A stretch of 64,000 bases of DNA from NCBI GenBank assembly GCA_013141415.1, contig JABFQY010000006.1, positions 1 through 64,000 of the forward strand, read 5' to 3'. Source of the DNA: Kiritimatiellaceae bacterium (GTDB lineage: Bacteria; Verrucomicrobiota; Kiritimatiellia; Kiritimatiellales; Tichowtungiaceae). Positions 28,320-36,981 of this stretch are shown here, one piece after another; position 1 is the first letter of the stretch, and each line of letters starts with the position of its first letter. A model generated the notes under the pieces. It saw only the letters and a list, made by a program, of their open reading frames with translations. It was not told the origin of the DNA and did not search any database. A program made the translations under genes and the position numbers.

Positions 28320-28351
28320 GTTTAGTGTACATTAAGTTCCGTTTAGTGCAA
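28320..28351 (-). promoter_or_regulatory. abiE promoter with overlapping operator repeats
   Basis: On the minus strand TTGCAC (28346-28351) and TACACT (28324-28329) with a 16-base spacer form a promoter. Two direct copies of GTTTAGTG (plus-strand 28320-28327 and 28341-28348) start exactly 21 bases apart, two helical turns, each covering one promoter element. They are the natural candidates for cooperative AbiEi binding. Outer GGTTGCA/TGCAACC arms also make the site symmetric. Confidence 0.6.
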
Positions 28352-28401
28352 CCTTTTGTATAGAAATAACAGCCTTGAATTGCCTCTTACCCTTTCGTTT
28401 T

Positions 28402-29382
28402 TCATTTCCCCGCCAGCTGGCCGCAGGCGGCGGCGATGTCGTCGCCGAGGGAGTAGCGCAGTGTTACTTTAAATCCGGCGCGCTTCAGTTCATCGGCGAA
28501 GGCTTTACGGGTCTCTTCGGAAACCGGTTCGAACTGTGCGCCGGGGTGCGGATTAAACTGAATCAGGTTGATGTGCGCTTTCGTGCCGTGCAGAAAGTCG
28601 ATCAAAGCGGCGGCATCTTCCGGCCCGTCGTTGATGCCCTTCAACAAAAGAAGCTCAACCATAAACTCCCCGACCTCCGGCAAAACAGATTTCAGCTTTT
28701 CCAGCGTATAAACTTTGGCAACCGGCATAATCCGCTCGCGGACTTCCTGCCGCGCGCTGTGCAGGCTGAGCGCCAGCCGGATGGTTGGAAACCGTTCTGA
28801 AAAACGCACCATCGCATCCGGAATGCCGACGGTAGAAACCATCAGGTGGTTGTCGGAGAGATTGAAAAACCGCGGATCGCGCAGGATTTCCAGACATTGG
28901 AAAAGGTTCGCTTCGTTGCGGAGCGGCTCGCCCATGCCCATCACTACGACGTTGCGAAGCGTCCGCCCTTCTTCGCGCAAAAGCCGCTTGGCGAGCAAAA
29001 CCTGATCGAGCATTTCGTCGGCGGTCAGGTTGCGGATGAAACCGAGCTTACCGGTGGCGCAAAACTGACAGTCGGCGGCGCAGCCGATCTGCGATGAAAT
29101 ACAGAGGCTTGTCCGGCCCGAGGCGATCCGTAGAATCACGGCCTCGATCTTGTGTCCGTCAGCTGTCCGCAGGACCATTTTGGTTGCGCCGTCGCGCTGC
29201 GAGTCGTGCCGCTCTATTGTTTCCGATGCGTGGAAAACAAGTTGCCCAGTCAGCTCCGGTGCTTTCTCCAGACATTCTTCGAGCGGCAGTGCCTTCTTGA
29301 AAAAAGCGTTGCGGAAAAGCTTCAGACGGTGCGGTTCCCGGCAAAGGGTTTCCAATGTCTGAATGTCGTACACAGAATTCAT
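28402..29382 (-). CDS. rlmN: 23S rRNA / tRNA (adenine-2)-methyltransferase
   Basis: A radical-SAM enzyme that methylates A2503 of 23S rRNA and A37 of some tRNAs. Motif CAADCQFC (CX3CX2C) binds the 4Fe-4S cluster; the GMGEPLRN and LSLHSARQEVRERIMP blocks and the C-terminal SLGDDIAAACGQLAGK complete the family. The start is uncertain: ATG 29382 (MNSVYDIQTL, 326 aa) was chosen as closest to family length, while 29391 and 29409 also remain in frame. Its last ~100 bases are repeated at 26810-26910 beyond the abiE genes. Genomic islands commonly use the 3' ends of conserved genes this way. Confidence 0.93.
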   Translation of the reverse strand: MNSVYDIQTLETLCREPHRLKLFRNAFFKKALPLEECLEKAPELTGQLVFHASETIERHDSQRDGATKMVLRTADGHKIEAVILRIASGRTSLCISSQIGCAADCQFCATGKLGFIRNLTADEMLDQVLLAKRLLREEGRTLRNVVVMGMGEPLRNEANLFQCLEILRDPRFFNLSDNHLMVSTVGIPDAMVRFSERFPTIRLALSLHSARQEVRERIMPVAKVYTLEKLKSVLPEVGEFMVELLLLKGINDGPEDAAALIDFLHGTKAHINLIQFNPHPGAQFEPVSEETRKAFADELKRAGFKVTLRYSLGDDIAAACGQLAGK

Positions 29383-29424
29383 TTTAACCATGGAATACAC
29401 CGAAGACACTGAACAGGAACGTTT

Positions 29425-29500
29425 ACCAGCGAATGAATAAATCTACGAATGAATCGTTATTCAAAATCCCCGTATTCGTAAATTTTATTCATTCGCTGGT
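29425..29500. terminator. 76-base perfect-stem hairpin between rlmN and topoisomerase genes
   Basis: ACCAGCGAATGAATAAA (29425-29441) pairs perfectly with 29484-29500, and TACGAAT (29444-29450) with ATTCGTA (29474-29480). This is a very stable stem of 17 plus 7 bp. It follows the leftward parC stop and precedes rlmN, so it may end the topoisomerase message. There is no T run, so a repeat element is the alternative. Confidence 0.55.
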
Positions 29501-29548
29501 CAAAATTCTTTTGGCTCCCTCAGCCTTTCGAAGCGCCCGCACACCTCT

Positions 29549-31666
29549 TTAGAGCAGAACGCCTTGCGGAGCTTCTTCGTCATCGCGCCACCAGCGTCCG
29601 GGCTTGGTATCGATATACTGCACCGATTTAGTGGTGAGACGGTTGCCTTTTGCTTTGGAGCCTTTGACGGCGAGGTCTTTGATTTTAAAGAACTGCTGAT
29701 GAATCCGCTGGCCCTTCGCGGGGCGGTAGCGGAGGTAAAGTTCGTCGGGGCAGCCTTCCTGAAAGAAAAGTATTTTTGAACCTTCCGGCGCGAGCTGGTA
29801 GTCGCGATTCATTATAGTGCCGCCGAAGGTGAAACGCTTGATATAGGTTTCACGGTCGTTGGTATAGACACAGGTCATTTCTCGATCCCGGTCGAAGATG
29901 GCGTTGTAGAGCAGGTTGCCGTCCACAAACAGTTTTTCCGGCGGCGGAACCATTTGGTAGCGACCGTCATCCCAGACAAAAATCAGCTTATCGAGCGAGG
30001 AACATTTCAGGAGCGACTCGCCTTTGACTCCGGAGCCGACAAAGTGACTTTCCAGATCGTGCTGGATATGAAGTTCGGTGGCGGTCAGCTCGCGAACCTC
30101 GATCTCCTTGAACGTTTTGATCTGAGTGAGGCGGGGATAGCGGTCTTTGTATTTTTTAATGAGCTCTTTGAGGTAGCGGGTGGCGTACACCGTCAGGCTC
30201 TTGAGGTTTTTCTCCACTTCATCAAGCTCGGCAAGGATTTTCTCGATCTCCTCTTTATTCTTACTCATGTCGAAGAGCGAGATGCGCTTGATCTGGATGG
30301 CGAGCAGCATTTCGATGTCTTCGGTCACAACAGGCCGGCGAAGCAGTTTCTTGAAGGGCTCAAGACCTTCCATGACAGCTTTATGAACCGCTTCATAGGT
30401 TTTACACTGTTCAATTTTTTTATAGATCCGATTCTCGACGAATATCTGTACCAGCGTCTTCGTGTGAAAGGCGTCGAGCAGTTTGTCTTTTCTCAGGTTG
30501 AGTTCCGCTTCAAGAATCGTGAGCAGTTGGTTCGTATTCAGATGCAGAATTTCATCCACCGTCATTTCGACGGGACGATTATTGCGAATCACCACGATGC
30601 GGCTGGTGATGGCCGTTTCACAGGCGGTAAAAACATAGAGGGCCTGTCTGACCTGTTCCGGATCGGCACCCTGCGAAAGAACCAGCTCAATCTCGACGTT
30701 TTCAGCGGTAAAATCATTAATGGCGCGCACGGCCACTTTTTTCTTCCGCACCGCTTCTTCGATGGACGTGGTCAGCGATTCGGTGGTCTGGCCGTACGGC
30801 AGATCGGTGATGATCAGCCGGTTGCCGCCGCGCTCTTCGATTTTCGCGCGGACTTTGACTTTGCCGCTTCCGTTGTCGTATTCGGAAACATCCATGAGTC
30901 CGCCAGTCTGAAAGTCGGGCAACGCGGTGCATTTATGCGGCGTGCGCACTTTCTCGTGGAGAATTTCAATCTGCTCCTGAAGCAGTTCGATAAAGTTGTA
31001 GGGCAGAATTTTGGTCGAAAGCCCGACGGCGATTCCATCGGCACCGAGCATGAGCAGCAACGGCAGTTTACACGGCAGAACAACTGGCTCCTTGTTGCGC
31101 CCGTCGTAGCTGGGAATGTAGCGCGTGAGCTCCTTGTTAAACAGTTCTTCACGGGCCAGCGGAGTGAGTCGGCATTCAATATAGCGCGGAGCGGCGGCGC
31201 GGTCGCCGGTGTAAATGTTGCCGAAGTTTCCCTGTCCTTCGATCAGATAGCCACCGAGATTAGTCAGGTTCACCAACGCATCGTTGATGGATGCGTCGCC
31301 GTGCGGATGATACTGCATGGTGTGGCCGACCACGTTGGCGACTTTAATAAAGCGTCCGTCATCCTTTTCGGACAGCGCATGCATAATGCGGCGCTGCACT
31401 GGTTTCAAACCGTCTTCAACATTCGGAATGGCACGGTCGCAAATGACATAGGACGCGTATTGCAGAAAATTGAAGTCCACCAACTGGCGAAGCGGGCCGT
31501 GTTCCGAATCCAGCGCAAGCCGCGAGCGCTCCCCCTTTTTGAGAACGGGAACTTCGACAAGTTCGTCCTCCGGCGCAACAGCCTTCTTTTTTGCCGCCAT
31601 TTTTTTGGCGGGCTTTCCCGGTTCCGGCAGCACGTCGCCAAAAAGCATTTCCTGTTCTTCGCTCAT
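29549..31666 (-). CDS. parC: Topoisomerase IV-type subunit A
   Basis: A 705-residue type IIA DNA-cleaving subunit. After a basic, alanine/lysine-rich N-terminal extension come the RAIPNVEDGLKPVQRRIMHA winged-helix block, HPHGDASI, and the catalytic tyrosine Y162 in AAAPRYIECRL. There is no GyrA box in the shortened C-terminal region, so decatenation by a ParC-like enzyme is more likely than supercoiling. It overlaps the ParE start region by 4 bases of the upstream gene's stop, in one operon. A full gyrase pair also exists at 17-22 kb. Confidence 0.9.
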   Translation of the reverse strand: MSEEQEMLFGDVLPEPGKPAKKMAAKKKAVAPEDELVEVPVLKKGERSRLALDSEHGPLRQLVDFNFLQYASYVICDRAIPNVEDGLKPVQRRIMHALSEKDDGRFIKVANVVGHTMQYHPHGDASINDALVNLTNLGGYLIEGQGNFGNIYTGDRAAAPRYIECRLTPLAREELFNKELTRYIPSYDGRNKEPVVLPCKLPLLLMLGADGIAVGLSTKILPYNFIELLQEQIEILHEKVRTPHKCTALPDFQTGGLMDVSEYDNGSGKVKVRAKIEERGGNRLIITDLPYGQTTESLTTSIEEAVRKKKVAVRAINDFTAENVEIELVLSQGADPEQVRQALYVFTACETAITSRIVVIRNNRPVEMTVDEILHLNTNQLLTILEAELNLRKDKLLDAFHTKTLVQIFVENRIYKKIEQCKTYEAVHKAVMEGLEPFKKLLRRPVVTEDIEMLLAIQIKRISLFDMSKNKEEIEKILAELDEVEKNLKSLTVYATRYLKELIKKYKDRYPRLTQIKTFKEIEVRELTATELHIQHDLESHFVGSGVKGESLLKCSSLDKLIFVWDDGRYQMVPPPEKLFVDGNLLYNAIFDRDREMTCVYTNDRETYIKRFTFGGTIMNRDYQLAPEGSKILFFQEGCPDELYLRYRPAKGQRIHQQFFKIKDLAVKGSKAKGNRLTTKSVQYIDTKPGRWWRDDEEAPQGVLL

Positions 31667-33489
31667 AGGATTTCTTCGTCCACTACCAGATTTTCCATGA
31701 TATAGGTGCGGCGTTCCTGCGTGTTTTTGCCCATGTAAAAGGTGAGCACCTCCGGAATGGAATGATCTTCATCCACGACCACCGGAGTGAGCCGCATTTC
31801 TTTGCCGATGAAAGCCTTAAACTCGCCAGGAGAAATTTCGCCAAGCCCTTTAAAGCGGGTCATTTCGCAACTGCGCCCAAGCTTTTCAGCGGCCTCATCG
31901 CGTTCTTTCTCGGAATAGCAGTAGAGCGTTTCTTTTTTATTCCGGACACGGAACAGCGGCGTTTCCAAAATCTTAAGATGACCGTCGCGCACCAGTGGCT
32001 CGAAAAAGCGCAGAAAAAAAGTGATCATTAGATTACGAATATGCAGTCCGTCCACATCGGCGTCGGTGGCGAGAATGACGTGGCCGTAGCGCAGATCTCC
32101 GGCAGAGTCTTCAATATTCAGACTGCGCATGAGGTTGTAGAGTTCGACATTTTTATAAAGCGCGTCACGTTTGAGATCCCAGACGTTGAGCGGCTTGCCT
32201 TTCAGCGTGTAGATCGCCTGCCGGGTAACATCGCGACAACTGACCAGTGAGCCAGCGGCGGACTGTCCTTCGGTGATGAAAATCATCGTATCGTCGTGAG
32301 TCCCCTTCTCTTTGCTGAAATGCTGCTTACAGTCTTTGAGTTGCGGGACGCGAATGGAAACCGCTTTGGAACGCTCACGGGCCAGTTTTTTTACATCCTG
32401 AAGTTCTTTGCGCAGGCGCTGGCTGTCTTTGATTTTTTCGATCAGTTTGTCGGCTTCCGGCCGATTACGGTGAAGCATTTCGACAATGGCTTTTTTGATA
32501 TCGGCGACCAGATCGGCACGTATTTCGGTGTTGCCGAGTTTATTTTTCGTTTGCGATTCAAAAACCGGTTCTTTGAGGCGAATCGCGATGGCACCGAGAA
32601 TTCCTTCGCGTACGTCGTCGCCGTCGAACTTGCTGTCAGAGTATTCATTAACCGCCTTAAGAACGCCTTCTTTGAAGGCGCTAAGGTGAGTGCCGCCGTC
32701 AACGGTGAACTGTCCATTGACGAAGGAATAGTAATCTTCGCTAAACCGGTTGGTGTGCGTGAAAGCGATTTCGAGCATTTTGTCGCGGTAGTGGAATGGC
32801 TCATAAACTTTTTCAAACTCGCTTTCGTCGGCGATCAGATCCAGCAGTCCGCCCTCAGAAACAATTTTCTTCCCGTTGAAAACCAGCGTGAGTCCGGCGT
32901 TGAGGTAGGAATAAAAACGCAGACGGCGCTCAATGTGATCCTCGCGGAACTTGTAGATTTTAAAAATTTCCGGATCCGGCGAAAAGCTGATGAAGGTTCC
33001 GTTTTCTTCCGTCTTCGACTTTCCTTTTTCTTCAGTCTCCAGAACACCCTGAGTGAAACGCGCCTCGACAAACTCGCCGTCACGGTGAGATCGAACAGCG
33101 AAGTAACTGGAAAGCGCGTTGACGGCTTTCGTGCCGACGCCGTTAAGTCCGACACTGAACTGAAAAACGTCATCGTTGTATTTGGCACCCGTGTTGATAC
33201 GCGAAACGCATTCGACCACCTTGCCGAGCGGAATGCCGCGTCCATAGTCGCGCACATTCACCGTATCTTCTTCGATGGTAATTTCGACCTTCTTGCCGTG
33301 CCCCATGATGAACTCGTCGATGGCATTATCGACAACTTCCTTGAGCAGAACATAGATCCCGTCGTCGTAGTGATTACCGTTGCCGGTTCGTCCGATATAC
33401 ATCCCGGCGCGGGCCCGGATATGCTCCAGAGACGAGAGAGTTTTGATCTTACTTTCGTCGTAAACGTGTTTTTTGTCTTCGTTGGCCAT
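31663..33489 (-). CDS. parE: Topoisomerase IV-type subunit B
   Basis: A 608-residue ATPase subunit from MANEDKK at 33489; an upstream ATG at 33603 in frame would add 38 residues and overlap the preceding gene by 8 bases. GHKL motifs VVDNAIDEF, DYGRGIPLG and GLNGVGTKAVNALS are intact. The TOPRIM reads E407-G-Q-S-A where most enzymes have EGDSA, while D476/D478/D480 (DADVDGLH) are kept. The metal-binding glutamate is therefore present; the Gln409 change is unusual. It pairs with the downstream subunit A. Confidence 0.9.
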   Translation of the reverse strand: MANEDKKHVYDESKIKTLSSLEHIRARAGMYIGRTGNGNHYDDGIYVLLKEVVDNAIDEFIMGHGKKVEITIEEDTVNVRDYGRGIPLGKVVECVSRINTGAKYNDDVFQFSVGLNGVGTKAVNALSSYFAVRSHRDGEFVEARFTQGVLETEEKGKSKTEENGTFISFSPDPEIFKIYKFREDHIERRLRFYSYLNAGLTLVFNGKKIVSEGGLLDLIADESEFEKVYEPFHYRDKMLEIAFTHTNRFSEDYYSFVNGQFTVDGGTHLSAFKEGVLKAVNEYSDSKFDGDDVREGILGAIAIRLKEPVFESQTKNKLGNTEIRADLVADIKKAIVEMLHRNRPEADKLIEKIKDSQRLRKELQDVKKLARERSKAVSIRVPQLKDCKQHFSKEKGTHDDTMIFITEGQSAAGSLVSCRDVTRQAIYTLKGKPLNVWDLKRDALYKNVELYNLMRSLNIEDSAGDLRYGHVILATDADVDGLHIRNLMITFFLRFFEPLVRDGHLKILETPLFRVRNKKETLYCYSEKERDEAAEKLGRSCEMTRFKGLGEISPGEFKAFIGKEMRLTPVVVDEDHSIPEVLTFYMGKNTQERRTYIMENLVVDEEIL

Positions 33490-33595
33490 TTGCTTAAAAA
33501 CCACCAGATATTGGGCTTTCTCACCCTTGAGGCCGCTAGATATAGCACGGCTCGATACGTTCCGCAACTCCGTCCCATCGGGTTTTCGTAAATAA

Positions 33596-34603
33596 TCAGA
33601 CATCCCGAACAATGTAGCGGGCAATGTCGCGGATATGTAAGAGCCCGACCACCCGAACGGAACGATCCACGACCACCGCCGTCTGTTCGCCGCGTTTCCG
33701 GAGCAGCCGGAAAGCGCGGGTCAGCGGCATGTCGGATGTCACGCGAACGGTTTTGTGCAACAGCGGTTTGACCGGATCGTCGGGACTCAGCGCCGGATCC
33801 ATCAGGTCGAACAGATTGATAAACCCGGTGACAATGCGGGCCGGACCATGATGAACCGCCACCTGATCCACATCGCGGGTACGCATTAGATCGAGCACCT
33901 GCCGAACAGATGCTTTTTCTGAAACCTGCGCCATACTCGCCGCCGGTTTCATGACCTGCTGAGCCAATGTCCGGTGCATGGCAACAAGGTTGTCGATCAT
34001 GCCATGCTGGTGGTCACTTAATGCGGCACGACGCGTGTCTTCAGAAAAATATTCGCGAAGACCCTGAAGAGAAAGTGAGAAACCATCGAGTTCTTCGCGG
34101 CGGCCCCGTCCGCCGGTAAGCAGATTGAACAGCGCTTTCAAAAAACCGGTCAGCGGAAACAAGGCCCATTGCACCAGACGAAGGAAAGCAGAGCAACGGT
34201 ACATGAGCGTTTCAGCGTGGTGTCTGAAAATATTTTTTGGAATCAGTTCACCGAAAAGAAACAGCGGCAACATGAGCGTAAGCGTTGCGGCGGCTTCCGC
34301 ATTCCACGGAATGATTCCTAAAAGCAATTCGCCGCGAACCTGCACGCCGCCTGCAATGTAGAGCCGAGTCACTTCACGGGAGATCACATAGTTCGCAATG
34401 CTATTGCCAATCAATACGGTAAAAATAAACCGGTGTGCATCGCGCAAGCTGTGCTGCAGGCTACGGGCAGAACGGTCACCCTGCCTCGCACGGGAACGCA
34501 ACCGGATCCGGTTGAGAAGATAGCCGCCGGTTTCCAGCCCGGAAAAAAGCATCGAGCCAACCAAGGCCGCAGTGATCAAGCAGATGGACAGCCAACCGCT
34601 CAT
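33596..34603 (-). CDS. CNNM/DUF21 membrane protein with CBS domains
   Basis: A 335-residue protein with an N-terminal DUF21 domain of about four membrane segments (about 5-30, 58-80, 93-115, 130-155: FSGLETGGYLLNRIRLRSR, LIGNSIANYVISREV, LFLFGELIPKNIFRH). A CBS pair follows (about 215-330). It lacks the CorC_HlyC tail. CNNM-type proteins are tied to Mg2+/Co2+ transport or resistance. It shares a 4-base overlap with the upstream paralogue; the two may form a heteromer. Confidence 0.9.
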   Translation of the reverse strand: MSGWLSICLITAALVGSMLFSGLETGGYLLNRIRLRSRARQGDRSARSLQHSLRDAHRFIFTVLIGNSIANYVISREVTRLYIAGGVQVRGELLLGIIPWNAEAAATLTLMLPLFLFGELIPKNIFRHHAETLMYRCSAFLRLVQWALFPLTGFLKALFNLLTGGRGRREELDGFSLSLQGLREYFSEDTRRAALSDHQHGMIDNLVAMHRTLAQQVMKPAASMAQVSEKASVRQVLDLMRTRDVDQVAVHHGPARIVTGFINLFDLMDPALSPDDPVKPLLHKTVRVTSDMPLTRAFRLLRKRGEQTAVVVDRSVRVVGLLHIRDIARYIVRDV

Positions 34604-35874
34604 GCCTGCACCTCAGGTTCATTCAGACTCAGCAGTACGGTGCCGATCCGGCGGTGATGCATCGTCTCCACAGTCAATTGCAGGTTCCGCACGGAAACAG
34701 AGTCTCCCGGACAAGGCATACGACCCAGCAGTGAAATGATGAAGCCGCCGAGCGTATCGAACGCCAGAGTGTCCTTTTCCTGACCGGGAATAAATCCGGT
34801 AAAGAGTTCGCGCCAGGCCCGGATGGGCAACTGTCCGTCCAGACGGTATGTTACTTCATCCAATCTTTGGATTTCTGTCACCGATTCAGGTTCGAAATCG
34901 CCGACCACTTCAGCCAGAAGGTCCTCAATCGTAACCACGCCTGCCAGTCCTCCATATTCGTCAACCACCGCCGCCATCTGCCAGTCATGGGTCATGAAGT
35001 CGCTTAGCAGCGCGTCGGCCCGCTTGGTTTCGGGAACAAAAACAAGCGGATGAATAAATGATTCCAGTGAGTCCGTCTGTCCCCTATCCATATACAGATC
35101 CCGAATACTGACATATCCCAGCGGGTCATCATCCTTGTCGCGATAGATCAGCACATGGCTGTATTCGTTCCGGCGAGCCTCCTCAAGCAGTTCGCGGCGG
35201 TCCGCATCAAGCGGTTTGCGCAATACTTTCACGCGGGGAACCATAACTTCCCGCACGCGGACATCCGGCAGATTGACGATGTCTTCGAGAATTTCTTTTT
35301 CGTGTGAACCGAATCCCGGCTCATGCTGAACGGCATCCAGCAGCTCCTTAAGCTCGCCCGGTGTAAGATAATTTTTCACACCTGCGGCTATGCCGTCGTG
35401 CAGACCAAAACGTTCAAGCAACCAGCGGATAAAAAGACGGAACGGGCGGGTAAAATAAAACCAGCCCCGCAAAGGCGCAGCGGTCAGATGAAGAACACCG
35501 GACGGATGAGTGATGCCGACGGTTTTCGGAATGATCTCTCCAAACAAAATAACCGCCAGCAAAACCAGTGCGCCGCCAAACGCTTCAAACCACCCGCCCC
35601 GGTTTTCTGCCAGCCGTCCGACGGCTTCCGCTCCGGTACAGAAGAACAAAACATTAACAACCAGATTTCCGAATAGAATGGCTGTCAGCAACCCTGAAGG
35701 ATCTTTGTGAAGCACTGTCAGCAGCTCGTCGATCCTCCGGTGTTCCCGGAGGCGGCGGGCTGCCTCAGGAGACAGTGAAAAAAGTGCGGTTTCAGAACAT
35801 GAGAAAAAGGCTGACAGCGCCAGAAGCACCGGCATCAACATCAGGGAAAACATATATTCGTGAATTGAATTCAA
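34600..35874 (-). CDS. CorC/HlyC-type CNNM protein (DUF21-CBS-CorC_HlyC)
   Basis: A 424-residue protein with DUF21 membrane segments (ALSAFFSCSETALFSLSPEAARR; LFGEIIPKTVGITHP), a CBS pair (about 195-320: VNLPDVRVREVMVPRVKV and DEYGGLAGVVTIEDLLAEVVGD) and a C-terminal CorC_HlyC domain (about 330-424, DTLGGFIISLLGRMP). It is the longer of two neighbouring paralogues with 4-base overlap, and shares the divergent promoter region with the DUF721 gene to its right. Confidence 0.92.
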   Translation of the reverse strand: MNSIHEYMFSLMLMPVLLALSAFFSCSETALFSLSPEAARRLREHRRIDELLTVLHKDPSGLLTAILFGNLVVNVLFFCTGAEAVGRLAENRGGWFEAFGGALVLLAVILFGEIIPKTVGITHPSGVLHLTAAPLRGWFYFTRPFRLFIRWLLERFGLHDGIAAGVKNYLTPGELKELLDAVQHEPGFGSHEKEILEDIVNLPDVRVREVMVPRVKVLRKPLDADRRELLEEARRNEYSHVLIYRDKDDDPLGYVSIRDLYMDRGQTDSLESFIHPLVFVPETKRADALLSDFMTHDWQMAAVVDEYGGLAGVVTIEDLLAEVVGDFEPESVTEIQRLDEVTYRLDGQLPIRAWRELFTGFIPGQEKDTLAFDTLGGFIISLLGRMPCPGDSVSVRNLQLTVETMHHRRIGTVLLSLNEPEVQA

Positions 35875-35943
35875 GGTGCGCCGTATCCTTTTTGTGTGCT
35901 ACAGTTTGCCGGTTTCAAAACCTTTATGCAAACAACGATCACC

Positions 35944-36354
35944 ATGAAGCAGCCAAACGACAACCAACTGAAGTGGGAACTGACCCGGGAACGTTTTCAT
36001 ATTGAAGACCGGTTCCCTCCGCCGCAACGGCATCCGGAAAAGTGTATCGGCGATATCCTGTCGGGAATTCTTCGAATAGAAAAAGATGAAGCAGAGGTTG
36101 CGTTGCTGCCGGAAATTATTACCGAACGCTGGCCTGTGATTGTCGGCGATCAGCTCGCAAAACACGTCAGTCCATCTCATATAAAAGGCGGGTTTTTATA
36201 CCTGAACGCAGACCACCCGGGCTGGCTGGCCGAGTTGCGCCGCTTGCCGAAGGCACAACTGCTTAAGAAAATTGCGGCCATTCCGGAACTACAGGAAATT
36301 AAAGATATTCGCTTTCAACTCGATCCGGCCATCCGAAGCCCCAAGCGGAAGTAA
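35944..36354 (+). CDS. DciA-like protein (DUF721)
   Basis: A protein of about 136 residues with the DUF721 core: ILSGILRIEKDEA..LLPEIITERWPVIVGDQLAKHVSPSHIKGGFLYLNADHPGWLAELRRLPKAQLLKKI. In many bacteria DciA loads the replicative helicase DnaB; family membership is clear. Neither ATG 35926 nor 35944 has a ribosome site; I chose 35944 (MKQPNDNQ). Confidence 0.8.
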   Translation: MKQPNDNQLKWELTRERFHIEDRFPPPQRHPEKCIGDILSGILRIEKDEAEVALLPEIITERWPVIVGDQLAKHVSPSHIKGGFLYLNADHPGWLAELRRLPKAQLLKKIAAIPELQEIKDIRFQLDPAIRSPKRK

Positions 36355-36394
36355 AATTCCCGCGAAATGACCAGCGGACTTTCGAAAAGTTTTC

Positions 36395-36970
36395 TTAAAA
36401 CATGGAGCGATGGACGTTAATCCGGTCGCCGGCTTCTATGGGAATATCCTTCTCAGGATGTTTCTCTATATCCATCGCATTGGCTTTGATTATTTTCCCA
36501 TTGCGGGTGATCGTGATGTTCTTTTCATTGGCATATTCTGTATATCCGCTGGCTGCTGCAATGGCCTGCAACAAAGTAATCCGGCGGTTCAGAGGATATT
36601 CACGAGGGCTGCGAACCTCTCCGTCCATATAATAGGATTTCGCCGAAGTCATCACGTTTACCGTAATTGAACGGTAAATCTGTCCATCGGTGTAAATGCG
36701 CTGAATTTTACGTTCCAGCTCCGAAGTTGTCAGCCCTCCGGCTTTCACAGGCTCATCGACAAAGGGAATTGAAATGCTCCCTTTCTCATCGATAACTGTA
36801 TCAATCAGCTTCTCCTCGGGGATGCCAAGCAACCTGATTTGAAGCGGGTCAAGCGAGCGCAGCTGATATCCAGCCACCTCTCCATCGGCTCCCGGTATCA
36901 CTGGACGACTGGTGCATCCGGTAAAAACAAATATCATCAACAAGGCAAAAAATAGTCCTAACTGTCTCAT
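36395..36970 (-). CDS. Polysaccharide export lipoprotein (Wza/PES family)
   Basis: A 191-residue outer-membrane-associated protein. The signal peptide ends in a lipobox TGC (FVFTGCTS). The PES domain covers about 35-110 (YQLRSLDPLQIRLLGIPEEKLIDT, ISIPFVDEPVKAGGLTTSELERKI) and an SLBB-like segment about 110-190. It is shorter than E. coli Wza. Last gene of the leftward export operon, 11 bases after the tyrosine kinase. Confidence 0.9.
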   Translation of the reverse strand: MRQLGLFFALLMIFVFTGCTSRPVIPGADGEVAGYQLRSLDPLQIRLLGIPEEKLIDTVIDEKGSISIPFVDEPVKAGGLTTSELERKIQRIYTDGQIYRSITVNVMTSAKSYYMDGEVRSPREYPLNRRITLLQAIAAASGYTEYANEKNITITRNGKIIKANAMDIEKHPEKDIPIEAGDRINVHRSMF

Positions 36971-36981
36971 CCTTACTCCTT

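Noticed and set aside
29954-31705. A 583-codon rightward open frame
   Set aside because: It is antisense to the topoisomerase subunit A gene, has low-complexity Phe/Arg/Gly character and no family signature; long GC-rich antisense frames are expected here.
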